A DNA stretch of 64,000 bases, taken from the NCBI RefSeq assembly GCF_020623625.1, contig NC_060203.1:1426001-1490000 (forward strand), given 5' to 3'. Shown piece after piece: positions 22,169 through 31,581 of the stretch. The notes under the pieces were generated by a model, which was not told the origin of the DNA, ran no database searches, and saw nothing but the letters and a program-made list of their open reading frames with translations. The position numbers were made by a program, and so were the translations under genes. This DNA is from Saccharomycodes ludwigii (taxonomy: Eukaryota > Ascomycota > Saccharomycetes > Saccharomycodales > Saccharomycodaceae). The stretch's first letter is position 1; the number at the start of each line of letters is the position of its first letter.

Positions 22169-23990
22169 GTAAAAATGAAGCATCCAAAAAGTTAAGAAAC
22201 AAGATAATTGTGGTAGATTCACTTTGCTAATTCAATCTTTGACTGCTGTCCCTGCTTAAACTTTTTTTTTACCCCTTGTGTGGGTCCATTCTCTATTCAT
22301 TTATTAAATTTTTTTGTTTAGAATAGAACTTCCTCTATCCATATTGTACAATTGAAATGTTTTATGATGCTGCTACTAATTGTAATAAGTTTACAAGACT
22401 TCATTTCCCCCTGATCACTATTAAATATATATATATATATATATATCTATCTATGTATATGTGAATGTAGGAAAAGAAAAAAAATATAAAAACAAAGGGC
22501 CCATCTTATTTTGAATTTTTGGAAAGTAGAAGAAAGAAAGAAAGAAAAAGAGGCTTGCAGACGTATCTTTTTTTCACCTCACAAACACTTAATTGGATAA
22601 ATAGTAAAAAAAAAAGTTTGAAACCTTTTATGGTTTTAAAAAAGGGAAGATATGCCACTTATATAGAAACATAGACGTGTATATTTTTGTTTGTTTTTCT
22701 GTATCAATTTCTAATAGAATATTTAGCGTTTTCTGAAGTTTTATAATGAAACGCACGTGCTTTGAATAACAACAGAAAAAGAAAAAAAGTTTTACCTAGT
22801 TATAAGAATCTTTTCCGTAGATAATGATATTATAATTGCTCGTCAATAATATGAAACGAAAAAAAAAAAAAAAAAAAAGCCTTTTTTATGAGTTGTTATG
22901 TAAAGATAGCACAAATTGTTTTTTCTTGGCAGGGATCTTTTTTTGTTTATTATTATATCTAATAAGAATTTGAATGAACTCTTAGAATAACATGCAGGAC
23001 TGGGGGGTAAACGGGAAAACAAGAAAGAAAGAAAGAGAATTTTGTATGTTATGTGGGTGTAATAATAGATTTTAATTTTAAATCTTGGGTTATTATTCTT
23101 ATTGGACCCCCTCTTCTTCTTTTCCCTCTTTTTATTTTTTTATTTTATTATTGTTATTATTTTATATCTAAATGTACAGGTGTGTTGTACTCACCATACA
23201 CTTTACTAAAATCGGGTTTTAAAGAACAACAGATAATCCTTTTCAATAATTATTACTATTACCTTTCGTTGATTTCATATTTTATCTACTCTCCCTCTCT
23301 TCCTCCCCCTATAAACATACTAACAAATAAAGCACTATGTGAATGAAATGAAGTGTTATTTGTCTTGGCAAAAATGTGTTTGAAACATTTAGTTTTTAGA
23401 GAAAGAAAACCCCTCTCTCTCTCTCTCTTTCTCTTTTCTTTCGTAGTGTAACGATATGTTGTTAACCTGCGTGGTTTTTTATTTGAATATATTATTGTAA
23501 ATCAATAAAAGATAATGTGAAAAAAAGGGTCTCTTTGTGTACTACATTCTTTTTGATTTGAAGAAATGTTCGTAGAAGATAGTTTATAATACCGGTACCA
23601 AGACTTTTTATTATTATTATTATTATTATTATGTACACTGTTATTTAATTACGTAGTTGTTTATTTTTCAGCATGATCAGTGATACAAACCGTTATATAC
23701 CACTCTGCTACCACTACTGCTATTATTAGCATTATTACATTAAAATAAATGAAAAGAGGGAAAAAGAGAGCAATTAAATCTAAAAAAAGAAATTAAAAAA
23801 ATAATATATATATATATATTATTCTTGAAAAATTTATCATAACTACAATCGAAACATAATAGTCTTGATTTTTTATCTCTCTTTTTTTATCTCTCTTTTT
23901 TTTTATCTCTTTCTCTTCCCCCTTGGCAGTAATTCAACTATAAACAATTAAATAAAAAACTCGTAACGTGCTAAAAGCCTCGATTAATCA
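21262..23990. other. 2.7-kb gene-free interval between HEM13 and the NRG-type repressor
   Basis: No protein gene can be supported over the longest gene-free interval in the window. It has poly(A) and poly(T) runs (33 A near 21663-21694, T near 22139-22163), (TA)n tracts, a CT-rich microsatellite at 23408-23440 and an ATT repeat near 23608-23630. The last ~120 bp repeats TTTTTTATCTCTC. CCCCT-type stress or Nrg1 sites occur at about 22271, 23105, 23305 and 23409. A GTATGT and a TACTAAC lie in the right order for an intron. The region probably holds the large regulated promoter of NRG1 and may hold noncoding transcripts. Confidence 0.5.
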
Positions 23991-24770
23991 ATGTTACAAT
24001 TTCCAGGAAATATGGTCTATAATAATACTAACATAATAAACCATTACCAACTACAGGGACAAGAGCATAAACAATATACTACAAAAAATATCAATTCTGG
24101 CAATAAAACTAATAATACCAGCATGCAACAATACACTAATGCTCCATATCGCATCAACTACAATATCGCTCTTCATAATACTAACAAAAATACTAATAAT
24201 AAACCGACACTCCCCAGTATAAGAAGCATTACCAGCGACATTGTTTCTATTGGCAGCAACAATGCCTTTATGTTAGCACCACTGCCCTATCAAATAATGA
24301 CTAATAAAAAACCCACGCTACCAGTCGTACTACCTGATGATAGATTTCAAACACATAATAATATTATTCTTCCTGGTGTAAACAACCTGCCTGTTTTACT
24401 GCCACCTCTTATTAACACTGCCACCACCCGTTTTTCTACTGAGGGGGCACATACTCCCTCTACTGGCATAACTGCTTCTTCTTTTATTGTTAAACATGAT
24501 AATATAACTAAGAAAAGTTCTAAGAGTATTAGAAATAATAAAAACAACAACACAACCAAGCTTCTTCCTATTGCATTAAGAAGAAAACATATATGTAAAG
24601 TATGTGGTAATGGATTTACCACTTCTGGTCATTTAGCTAGACATAGAAGAATACACACTGGCGAAAAGAATCATGTTTGTCCATATAGCGAGTGTAACCA
24701 AAGATTTAGCAGACATGATAATTGCATACAACATTATAAAACGCACTTTAAAAAAAATGGTCGTAACTGA
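23991..24770 (+). CDS. NRG1: C2H2 zinc-finger transcriptional repressor, Nrg1/Nrg2 type
   Basis: Encodes 259 residues (Nrg1 231, Nrg2 220). The first ~195 residues are Asn/Thr-rich and low complexity. Two tandem C2H2 fingers at the C-terminus read CKVCGNGFTTSGHLARHRRIH and CPYSECNQRFSRHDNCIQHYKTH, joined by TGEKNH. This is the diagnostic Nrg architecture: two fingers at the extreme C-terminus. In yeast these repressors recruit Cyc8-Tup1 to glucose- and stress-regulated genes through CCCCT/CCCTC sites. The neighbours HEM13 on one side and ECM2 on the other match NRG1 and NRG2 respectively, so this gene is the likely single counterpart of that ohnolog pair. Confidence 0.88.
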   Translation: MLQFPGNMVYNNTNIINHYQLQGQEHKQYTTKNINSGNKTNNTSMQQYTNAPYRINYNIALHNTNKNTNNKPTLPSIRSITSDIVSIGSNNAFMLAPLPYQIMTNKKPTLPVVLPDDRFQTHNNIILPGVNNLPVLLPPLINTATTRFSTEGAHTPSTGITASSFIVKHDNITKKSSKSIRNNKNNNTTKLLPIALRRKHICKVCGNGFTTSGHLARHRRIHTGEKNHVCPYSECNQRFSRHDNCIQHYKTHFKKNGRN

Positions 24771-25828
24771 TGATTAATATTCATTATTATTATTATTTAA
24801 AAATTAGTAGCTTTTGTAATTCTTTTAGAAACTTTACGTATAATTTTTCTGTTCTCTTTCATATCGTAAAACATTACCGAGAAAAAAAAAAGCCCTAAAT
24901 GAAGATTGCTTAACATTTGGGAAAAAAGAAGGGAAAAAAATAAAAAAAAATTAAGCCCTTTATATTTTTTTATATGATTAAAAAAGAATAGAAAACACTG
25001 CAAAACTCACAATTTTTTTTTTTTTTCTTTTTTTCTTTTTTTCATTTCAGTTTTGCATTCCCATTTTAAAAGTATATAAAGTAACAGTAGCTTGAGTCTT
25101 TTCATCTTATTATCTACTTTCTGTCTTTTATAATGTTAAACTGTCTTGCCACGTTTTTTTTGATGAGTACAACCAGTACTTTTTTTTTTTTTTTACTACT
25201 TGTTTGTATCAAAAATTAATCTTATATTGACATGTAAGAACCGGGAAAAGGGAGACAGGAAATCTCGCCAATTGCTGGAGAACAATCATGGCTGATTGTT
25301 TATATTATTTTCAGAATGCTATGTTTCTAAAGATGTAGCTTTGATAATAATATTGTTGGTACAAGAAGTAATACAATAAGTATATTATAATGATGAATAA
25401 CCTATAACAACTAATGAATTTCTTCGACTGAAATACCTCCATGTTAGAAAATTTACTTTGACTAATAGCTTTTTAACTCTGATTATACTTATTATATTTA
25501 TTTTGTACCACTCCTTGCATTTTTGCTCCTTATCCCGTAGGAAGGATGAAGTTTAATGCAGTTGCAATGTTTACTTTTATTCTCTTAATATACATTGGAA
25601 TATTTCCTATACAAAAAAAAATAAAATTTTTTTTTCTTAAAATTAAAAATAAAATCAAGTTTCTTTTTCTTACTCAGCATAACAATTTAATTTTTTTTTT
25701 TTTTTTTTTTTTTTCATAAAGTAAAAGAAAAGAAAACAAAAACAGACTATTTTTTTGTTTTTCTTGTTTTCATTTTTCTTTTCATTTTCTTTTCCACACA
25801 TCAGTAAAACGACACAATATTGATAAAG
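24771..25828. other. Intergenic region between NRG1 and ECM2
   Basis: No gene is seen. Homopolymer T runs (25012-25040, 25165-25195, 25690-25715) and moderately mixed sequence at 25230-25560 without an open frame of note. A long A/T-rich 5' leader precedes ECM2. Confidence 0.55.
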
Positions 25829-26977
25829 ATGAGCGATAACACCAATATCAACAAGAATGATCTATTCTTAATATGTTCCAAATGTTTACCCTTATCAACT
25901 ACAGCTGTTGCCAATAACACCACTTCTGTTACCATTACTAGAAATAGCAACAATAATCATACTTGTAAAATATGCACTAATCCCTATACAAGCTATACCA
26001 CCAATAATCCTACAAGGACAACAACAAATATATGTGTGAATTGTGCTAGATATAGGAATATTTGTCAAATTTGTTTATTAGATATGATATTGCATATTCC
26101 CATACAGTTGAGAGACGAAATTGTACAAAAATTAGGCATTAAAAGTAATTCCATTGTTTTTGCTACAACTAATAGCGCTGTTACAGATAAATTGACAAAG
26201 AGATACATTGCAGAGAGAGAAAAACTACAATTGGAATCCAGTGGTGAGGCTGTAAGTGCTAATCGCAAATTAAACTATGATGATATTGCAAAGAAAATAT
26301 CAGAGTATTTAGCACACAATAAAAAAGGCAACAACAATGATAAACCCTCTTTGGATTTACGCAGTAATAGCAACAATAAACCGTTTGTACTTGGGGACAT
26401 TAGTAATAAGTCAATTAAAAGTGTATTGCTTTTTCTTATTAAGCAGTCTACATTATTGAAAAGTACGAAAGATAATAGCTGTAGTAAATATTTTATTTAT
26501 AATATAAATGTAAACTTGCCAGAATGGGCAATTCTAGAAAGTTTCAAATCATCTTTTTCCACTGTGAAAGATGTTTCTACTTTTAAAATTATTTTTTCTC
26601 TTTTCAAACCTTCAGCTAAATGTGGATTGATACAGTTGGACGAAGCTATAAATATTATTCATGAAACTCAGATTTGTTTTCAGTGTAAATCAACTAATGT
26701 CTATGTTTTGCCAATTAATGATCAAGACAATTTTTTTACAGACACTATTAAAACATTGACCGATCGTATGACCAACAAAGAATTGAATACTTTAGGCTAT
26801 TATATTGACAAAATTGTTAAAAATGGTGCGACTATTGATGATAATCTTCGCGATAATATGAAATTTCATGGGAAAAATACGAACAAAAATAGTAAAAATA
26901 CTACTGCTAATAATAGAATAGTAAAAGAAAAAAAAAAGAAAAAAAGAAACTTTAATAATAAATATAGAAAAGGTTAA
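25829..26977 (+). CDS. ECM2: Pre-mRNA splicing factor Ecm2/Slt11 (RBM22 family)
   Basis: Encodes 382 residues from the ATG at 25829 (yeast 364). The N-terminal zinc-binding region shows CSKCLPL, then CKICTNPYTSY, CVNCARYRNICQICLLDM and IPIQLRDEIV, the pattern shared by Slt11 and RBM22. A central, more variable region precedes an RRM-like segment near 225-290 with IIFSLFKPSAKCGLIQL. The tail is Lys/Asn-rich. The protein acts in the activated spliceosome, where it contacts U6/U2 snRNA. The RBM22 torus is recognisable but the rest is diverged. Confidence 0.85.
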   Translation: MSDNTNINKNDLFLICSKCLPLSTTAVANNTTSVTITRNSNNNHTCKICTNPYTSYTTNNPTRTTTNICVNCARYRNICQICLLDMILHIPIQLRDEIVQKLGIKSNSIVFATTNSAVTDKLTKRYIAEREKLQLESSGEAVSANRKLNYDDIAKKISEYLAHNKKGNNNDKPSLDLRSNSNNKPFVLGDISNKSIKSVLLFLIKQSTLLKSTKDNSCSKYFIYNINVNLPEWAILESFKSSFSTVKDVSTFKIIFSLFKPSAKCGLIQLDEAINIIHETQICFQCKSTNVYVLPINDQDNFFTDTIKTLTDRMTNKELNTLGYYIDKIVKNGATIDDNLRDNMKFHGKNTNKNSKNTTANNRIVKEKKKKKRNFNNKYRKG

Positions 26978-27399
26978 AAATTAAATTATAAGATCATGTT
27001 TTGTTTAAATAACATATAATTATACGCCAATATTTGGTAAGCCCAGTATTGCGTATCATCATTACCATTATTTTTGTATACTGATACAAAACAAAGATTT
27101 CCTGTGGTATTGCTTTGTGTCAGTCCCAATCTCGCTTTTCCTCCTTCACAAATATTTGTTTTATTATCATTCTTATTAATGTTTCTTTTCATATTACTGT
27201 ATTTTGTGTATAACTAAAATATCAAGTTTTACTATTCTTATATATACAAGATTTTTGTATTGTACTAAAAACATATCAAAAAGAATTTCTTTATGAAAAA
27301 GGAAAAAAGAGATATATACAATAATAATATAATATCATATCATTTAAAATAAAAAAAAAAAAAAAAAAAGGGAAAAAAAAAGTATAATTATTAGCTATT
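26978..27399. other. Intergenic region between ECM2 and the unknown gene
   Basis: A 68-codon minus-strand open frame (26986-27192) is present, but it has no recognised features and lies in the 3' region of ECM2. Otherwise the region is A-rich leader sequence with a run of about 19 A near 27351-27370. Confidence 0.45.
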
Positions 27400-28407
27400 A
27401 TGAAGAAAGTCAAACACTCAAATATATTAATACCATGCTCCTTGGGTTCTAATAACTACTCTGGTACTTTGCTTACTGGAACGATTCCTTACAATTTAAC
27501 GTATTTACCGCAAACAAATAATTCTGTTGACAATAATTTAAATGATAAAAGAAAAGTCATTAATTCTATAAAGTTTGCAATAATTCTAATATTAAAAAAA
27601 ATCCAAGGTTTATTAATTAATACATATTGGCTATTTATTAATGTTATTGCCTTTCATAACAACATCAATGCTGAGCGTCTGAACAAATTTGGCAACATTC
27701 ATTTTGACGATACAGATACAAGGGCAAATAATTATTCACTCCCTAAGTTACCTTATTACAATGAAATTGGATTATTTCATCATCATGTTAGTAGTGCAAA
27801 TAAAATTATTAATCCCCACAATAATAACAACTCCATTATGATAATGTTGAAATATTATTATTCTATTGGGATCCTTTTAGTGTCGGGGGTTTTTTTTAAA
27901 ATGCTTGAAAAAAAATATAAGCATAAAATTAACAGTCGCGAATTGTCAGACTGTAAAAATGCAAAGAATAATATTTGCTTAAAGGAAAAGGATATCGATA
28001 GTTATTATAACAAAAACTACGATATTGAAACTAATGAAAGGGAAAAGGAAGAAGAAGAATCTTTAGGTGAGGACATTGAAATGTATTTCAATAACAGTGG
28101 CACAAAAAAAACAACGTCATATGCTAATAATAATTTGCCATTCAATTCAGATAACAAAAATCATGATTATTACCATGTTTATAAAAACAGTTACATGCCC
28201 ACGTTGCCACTTTATCAAGGATTTGTATCTATGTATTCTACCGATAGAATAATAAAAGATAGGGATAATGGTAGTATAGGAATAAAAAGTTTTAATAGGT
28301 TTAATATGTTTCCAACATTAAATTATAGCACAGTTATTAATGATAACATACCAGCTGTTGCCGCCAATAATAAATATGAAGAGAAAATTGACATCTTTAA
28401 TTTTTGA
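27400..28407 (+). CDS. Asn-rich protein of unknown function with hydrophobic segments
   Basis: Encodes 335 residues; not recognised by sequence. It has a hydrophobic stretch at about 57-82 (FAIILILKKIQGLL...INTYWLF), a second at about 148-168 (YYYSIGILLVSGVFFKML), then a charged stretch (EREKEEEESLGEDIE) and a Tyr/Asn-rich tail. This suggests a membrane-associated protein with one or two membrane segments. The clear ATG follows an A-rich leader like those of its neighbours. Position and strand between ECM2 and TRM7 match the uncharacterised S. cerevisiae YBR063C. That is a positional guess only, since no sequence similarity could be confirmed by eye. Confidence 0.6.
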   Translation: MKKVKHSNILIPCSLGSNNYSGTLLTGTIPYNLTYLPQTNNSVDNNLNDKRKVINSIKFAIILILKKIQGLLINTYWLFINVIAFHNNINAERLNKFGNIHFDDTDTRANNYSLPKLPYYNEIGLFHHHVSSANKIINPHNNNNSIMIMLKYYYSIGILLVSGVFFKMLEKKYKHKINSRELSDCKNAKNNICLKEKDIDSYYNKNYDIETNEREKEEEESLGEDIEMYFNNSGTKKTTSYANNNLPFNSDNKNHDYYHVYKNSYMPTLPLYQGFVSMYSTDRIIKDRDNGSIGIKSFNRFNMFPTLNYSTVINDNIPAVAANNKYEEKIDIFNF

Positions 28408-28522
28408 AAATGTAAAAAAAAAATAAATAAATAAGTAAATAAGATACAATTATACTAACTTACCATCCAAATAAATGACACGATGCAAAATTAAAATTAA
28501 AAAAAAAAAAGAAATAAAGAAA

Positions 28523-28594
28523 GGGGCGAGCTGGGAATTGAACCCAGGGCCTCTCGCACCCAAAGCGAGAATCATACCACTAGACCACACGCCC
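28523..28594 (-). tRNA. tP(UGG): tRNA-Pro (anticodon UGG)
   Basis: The minus strand gives a 72-nt cloverleaf without intron. It starts GGGCGTG, has the D-arm/A box TGGTCTAGTGG, the anticodon stem CTCGC/GCGAG enclosing TTTGGGT (anticodon TGG), and the T-arm/B box GGGTTCAATTCCC. It ends CTCGCCC plus discriminator C. The sequence is the same as the second copy at 57062-57133 and looks like the S. cerevisiae tRNA-Pro(UGG). A poly(T) on the minus strand (A run at 28499-28510) can act as the Pol III terminator. A solo LTR starts 13 bp upstream of its 5' end. Confidence 0.97.
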
Positions 28595-28607
28595 TAAACT
28601 TATGAAT

Positions 28608-28980
28608 TGTTATGTCGCAGAGAGGATATACTGACAGGGGCAGGGTTAGTAAACAGATTTGATACTTTACTATTTATATCAAGGCAGATGTAATAGTTTG
28701 TTGCTTGATTTTTTTTATATACTTTTAACTAATAACTTATATATTAAAACTAATTTCATAATTGATTTCTCTTGAATAAATCCTCTCTTTATATACGATT
28801 TATTTTCACGTTTCTGTTTCTGTTCTTGTTTCGATGTTGACACGACAATGTTATATTATTATTGGTTGGTCCTTTATTAACCGATCCTTTATTAACCGAT
28901 CTTTTATTAACCGATCTTTTATTAACCGATCATTCTATATTCTGTACGGATTGTGATAAACACAATTCTACTTCATAACA
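28608..28980. mobile_element. Solo LTR (copy A), Ty3/sigma-like placement upstream of tRNA-Pro
   Basis: This 373-bp element has 7-bp perfect inverted termini (TGTTATG...CATAACA) and is flanked by a perfect 5-bp target duplication, TGAAT, at 28603-28607 and 28981-28985. It has no coding interior, so it is a solo LTR left by recombination. It lies 13 bp upstream of the tRNA 5' end. Ty3 of S. cerevisiae integrates at Pol III start sites, about 16-19 bp upstream, and also makes 5-bp duplications. The intact ends and duplication suggest it is the youngest copy in this nest. Assignment to the Ty3/gypsy group is by placement, not by protein. Confidence 0.85.
28871..28930. repeat. Four tandem 15-bp units inside solo LTR A
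   Basis: CYTTTATTAACCGAT is repeated four times head to tail. The first two units begin CC and the last two CT. The array is absent from the neighbouring LTR copies, so it expanded within this copy or its recent ancestor. Confidence 0.9.
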
Positions 28981-28985
28981 TGAAT

Positions 28986-29365
28986 TCTTGAAGTTTAGAG
29001 AGTATATAGTGGTGTATAATATTAGTGAACAGATTTAATGCTTTACTACCCATATCAAGACAGTTGCAATAGTTTATTGCTTGATCCTTCCTTATATACT
29101 TTTAAATAATAATAAAACTAGAACTTATATATTAATCGAACTAATTTCATAATCGATTTCTCTAAATAGATCATCTCTTTATATATGATTTATTTCTCGA
29201 GTTTTCCATTTGTATTTTTGATTTGAAGTTGCCATTATATTACAAATTAATTATTTGAGTCTATCTCAATCTGAAACATTCTCTACTTCAAATAGGAGTA
29301 TCATGGTTTATTGTCATCACTGCGTTTTGTACGAATTATGATAAACACCATCCTAATTAATAACA
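28986..29365. mobile_element. Older solo LTR (copy B), same orientation as copy A
   Basis: About 380 bp, adjacent to copy A and colinear with it. Shared landmarks are AGAGAG near the start, GAACAGATTTAATGCTTTACT, CATATCAAGACAG, TTATATACTTTTAA, AACTAATTTCATAATCGATT, and GATAAACAC followed by AATAACA at the end. It is clearly diverged from copy A, has no clean target duplication and is therefore older. The start is approximate. Confidence 0.7.
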
Positions 29366-29667
29366 TGTTTATATTCTTAAGCGAACTATAATTAACATAA
29401 GAAAGTCCAACAAAAGACGAACTTCAAATAAATACATGCCGAAAAGAATAAGTTTGAATGGTAGTGGAAATATTAAAAGTATGAAATTAGAATAATGGGA
29501 AATAAATCATGTATATAAAAAAAGTGATTTATTTAAGAGTTAATTAGTAATTTAAAATATATAATTGATGGATTAGTTATTTAAAGGTATCTAAAAAGAT
29601 AAGTAACATAGTATCAAAATTAGTTTATTAATCCTTTTCTAGTATATGTCCTCCCCACGTCATAACA
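29366..29667. mobile_element. Older solo LTR or fragment (copy C), inverted relative to A and B
   Basis: The right end, CCTCCCCACGTCATAACA, resembles the reverse complement of the copy A left end. AGTATCAAAATTAGTTTATTAA and AAATAAATCATGTATATAAA also match copy A read on the opposite strand. The left boundary is placed where copy B ends and is uncertain. It is about 300 bp, shorter than A and B, so it may be internally deleted or truncated. It is old. Confidence 0.6.
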
Positions 29668-30277
29668 TATTTCTATAAATGGGAAATATAATCAATAATA
29701 AATAAAATACAATATATGGTCATAAGATGAGGTTTAATGGGGTGCCATGCAAAACCAGTAAAGTAACTATAATGAATGAAATCAAATAAATGCATTCAGG
29801 TTAAAAAAATAATTAGTAATTGTACAGTTTTATGAATTTTTATTACGTAGAAAAAAGAAATAAGAAATAGTACAAAATGAAAGATATTGTGGGGGGGTTG
29901 TTTATAGAAGATAGGTTTGCAAAAAGAGGGGGAAAAAAAAAAATTCAACATGTTGACAGGTAACTTATTAATATAAAAAAATCTAATACAAGATACTACT
30001 TCATAATAACAATCTATATGGCCATATAAAAACTAGAAGAGGAGTGCACTTCGAAAATATAAATATGATGAATTTTGATAAATACTATGAAGTTGTGATA
30101 AGTGAAAACTTTAGTCTAACCCTACAATCCACTCGAATGACAAAATAAAAAAAAAAAAAAAAAGGACGAATGTTTATTACTATATACATGTTTTAGAAGG
30201 ATACATTTAGATTAGTTTTTTTCCCATTTTATTTTAATTTTTTTCCCTTTCTTTCTTTTTCAGGCTTATTTAATCGA
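29668..30277. other. Gene-free DNA between the LTR nest and RSM10
   Basis: No gene is seen. TACTTCATAATAACA near 29999-30013 and TGTTGACAGGTAACTTATTAATAT just before it weakly recall copy A, so a very old LTR remnant is possible. A G7 run lies near 29890-29897. Confidence 0.4.
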
Positions 30278-31072
30278 TTATTTATCATTCAACATAGCTT
30301 TAAATTTAGGATCACTTAATATTTCCTCAACCTTTTTAGAAACAGCGTCTTCATTCTTCAAAGCGGTTTCTCCTTGTTGCAACCCATCAAGGATGTTCGT
30401 TTCGTCCTTTGCAGTAGGCTCATTCAATGTTAAACCTTCACGTTGAAAATAATTAACTTTAACACCGACACCAGTAATAGAATGTTTGGTTAAATAACTC
30501 AACAACATGTCAACAACTTGAGGGTTAGTATCCCAAACACGGATCAATCGTTTATGCGTATGTCTTTCGAAATTCTCCTTGCTTTTAGCATGAACAAATG
30601 GTGCCCTTATTACGGTCCATCTCTCACGCCTTGTTGGTAATGGTTTTGGACCTGTCAACGGAGCACCTAGATAAAACCCAACACGCAAGATGAAATCGCA
30701 GAAAAAATCCAAATTTTCATGGTCATAGGAACGTAATTGGATATCAGCAATCAAATCGCCGTAGGTGATTGGTACCCTCAATGGTTTGTGGTAAACTGCC
30801 AAGACATTAAGAGGTATATCTAATGGTTTAATTTCACCAATGGAACTAGCCAAAGAAGGTAAAGGTCCAGTAACAGAAGTACCATTAAACAACGGCGTGT
30901 CGGTAGTATTAGAATTCACAGCAATGGTACTTTTGGATTTAGTAACATCTGGTTGGGATGCAGATGCCACGGTAGATTGTAATCTTTTTCTTTGAATGTT
31001 GTATAATGACAATAATATATTATTATTAAGTATGGTGGTAACAGCACCTTTGGTTGCTTTAGTAATCAACAT
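30278..31072 (-). CDS. RSM10: Mitochondrial small ribosomal subunit protein uS10m
   Basis: Encodes 264 residues; yeast Rsm10 has 203, and the excess lies in the N-terminus and C-terminal tail. The first ~30 residues are basic, with no acidic residues ([13 protein letters not shown]...IQRKRLQST), a likely mitochondrial presequence. The S10 fold spans about 90-210 with [48 protein letters not shown] and [11 protein letters not shown]. It is part of the head of the mitochondrial small ribosomal subunit. It is divergent from TRM7 across about 510 bp. Confidence 0.93.
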   Translation of the reverse strand: MLITKATKGAVTTILNNNILLSLYNIQRKRLQSTVASASQPDVTKSKSTIAVNSNTTDTPLFNGTSVTGPLPSLASSIGEIKPLDIPLNVLAVYHKPLRVPITYGDLIADIQLRSYDHENLDFFCDFILRVGFYLGAPLTGPKPLPTRRERWTVIRAPFVHAKSKENFERHTHKRLIRVWDTNPQVVDMLLSYLTKHSITGVGVKVNYFQREGLTLNEPTAKDETNILDGLQQGETALKNEDAVSKKVEEILSDPKFKAMLNDK

Positions 31073-31581
31073 AATTATGATATAGTAGTTATCTATATTG
31101 TAATTTTTTCAGTCTCTTTTGATGAATAACAGTTATATTTAGATCACAGTAATGGTAAGTTAAGCGATAGCAACCATTACAGTCATGTATATGTGTATAA
31201 TAATATACACGCATATTAAAGCTAACAAGAAAAGCCAAAAAAAAAAAAAAAATTTTTTTCTTTTTTTTCTTTACAAATTGGAAATCAACCGAACGTTAAA
31301 AATATATAAAAAAAAAAAAAGAATAGCAAACAATGTGGTATAAATCCGGGTAAAACAAACTGATCATTATTACTTTTTTTTTATATTCTTTTAAAAGTTT
31401 CAATTTCTTCATCAAACGCTTGAAAATAAAAAAAAAAAAGAAGAGCTTAATTTGAAAGATGAATGTTTTTTTTTTTCAAATTTACTATCATACAAGAATA
31501 AAGCTATTAAAAAAAAAAAAAAAAAAAAAAAACAACCGGAAATTCAACTATTGTATACCATAGAGGCTCAAAATAAAGACC
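31073..31581. other. Divergent RSM10/TRM7 promoter region
   Basis: No gene is seen. It includes A/T runs (31238-31270, 31508-31531) and one good Reb1-like site. Confidence 0.55.
31346..31353. promoter_or_regulatory. Reb1-like site (CCGGGTAA)
   Basis: The reverse complement reads TTTTACCCGGAT, which contains the Reb1 core TTACCCGG. It lies 236 bp before TRM7 and 274 bp before RSM10, a usual place for a nucleosome-positioning factor in a divergent yeast promoter. Confidence 0.45.

Noticed and set aside
28453-28459. TACTAAC downstream of the unknown gene as a branch point
   Set aside because: No suitable 5' splice site in a plausible position, and the coding frame upstream already ends in a stop.
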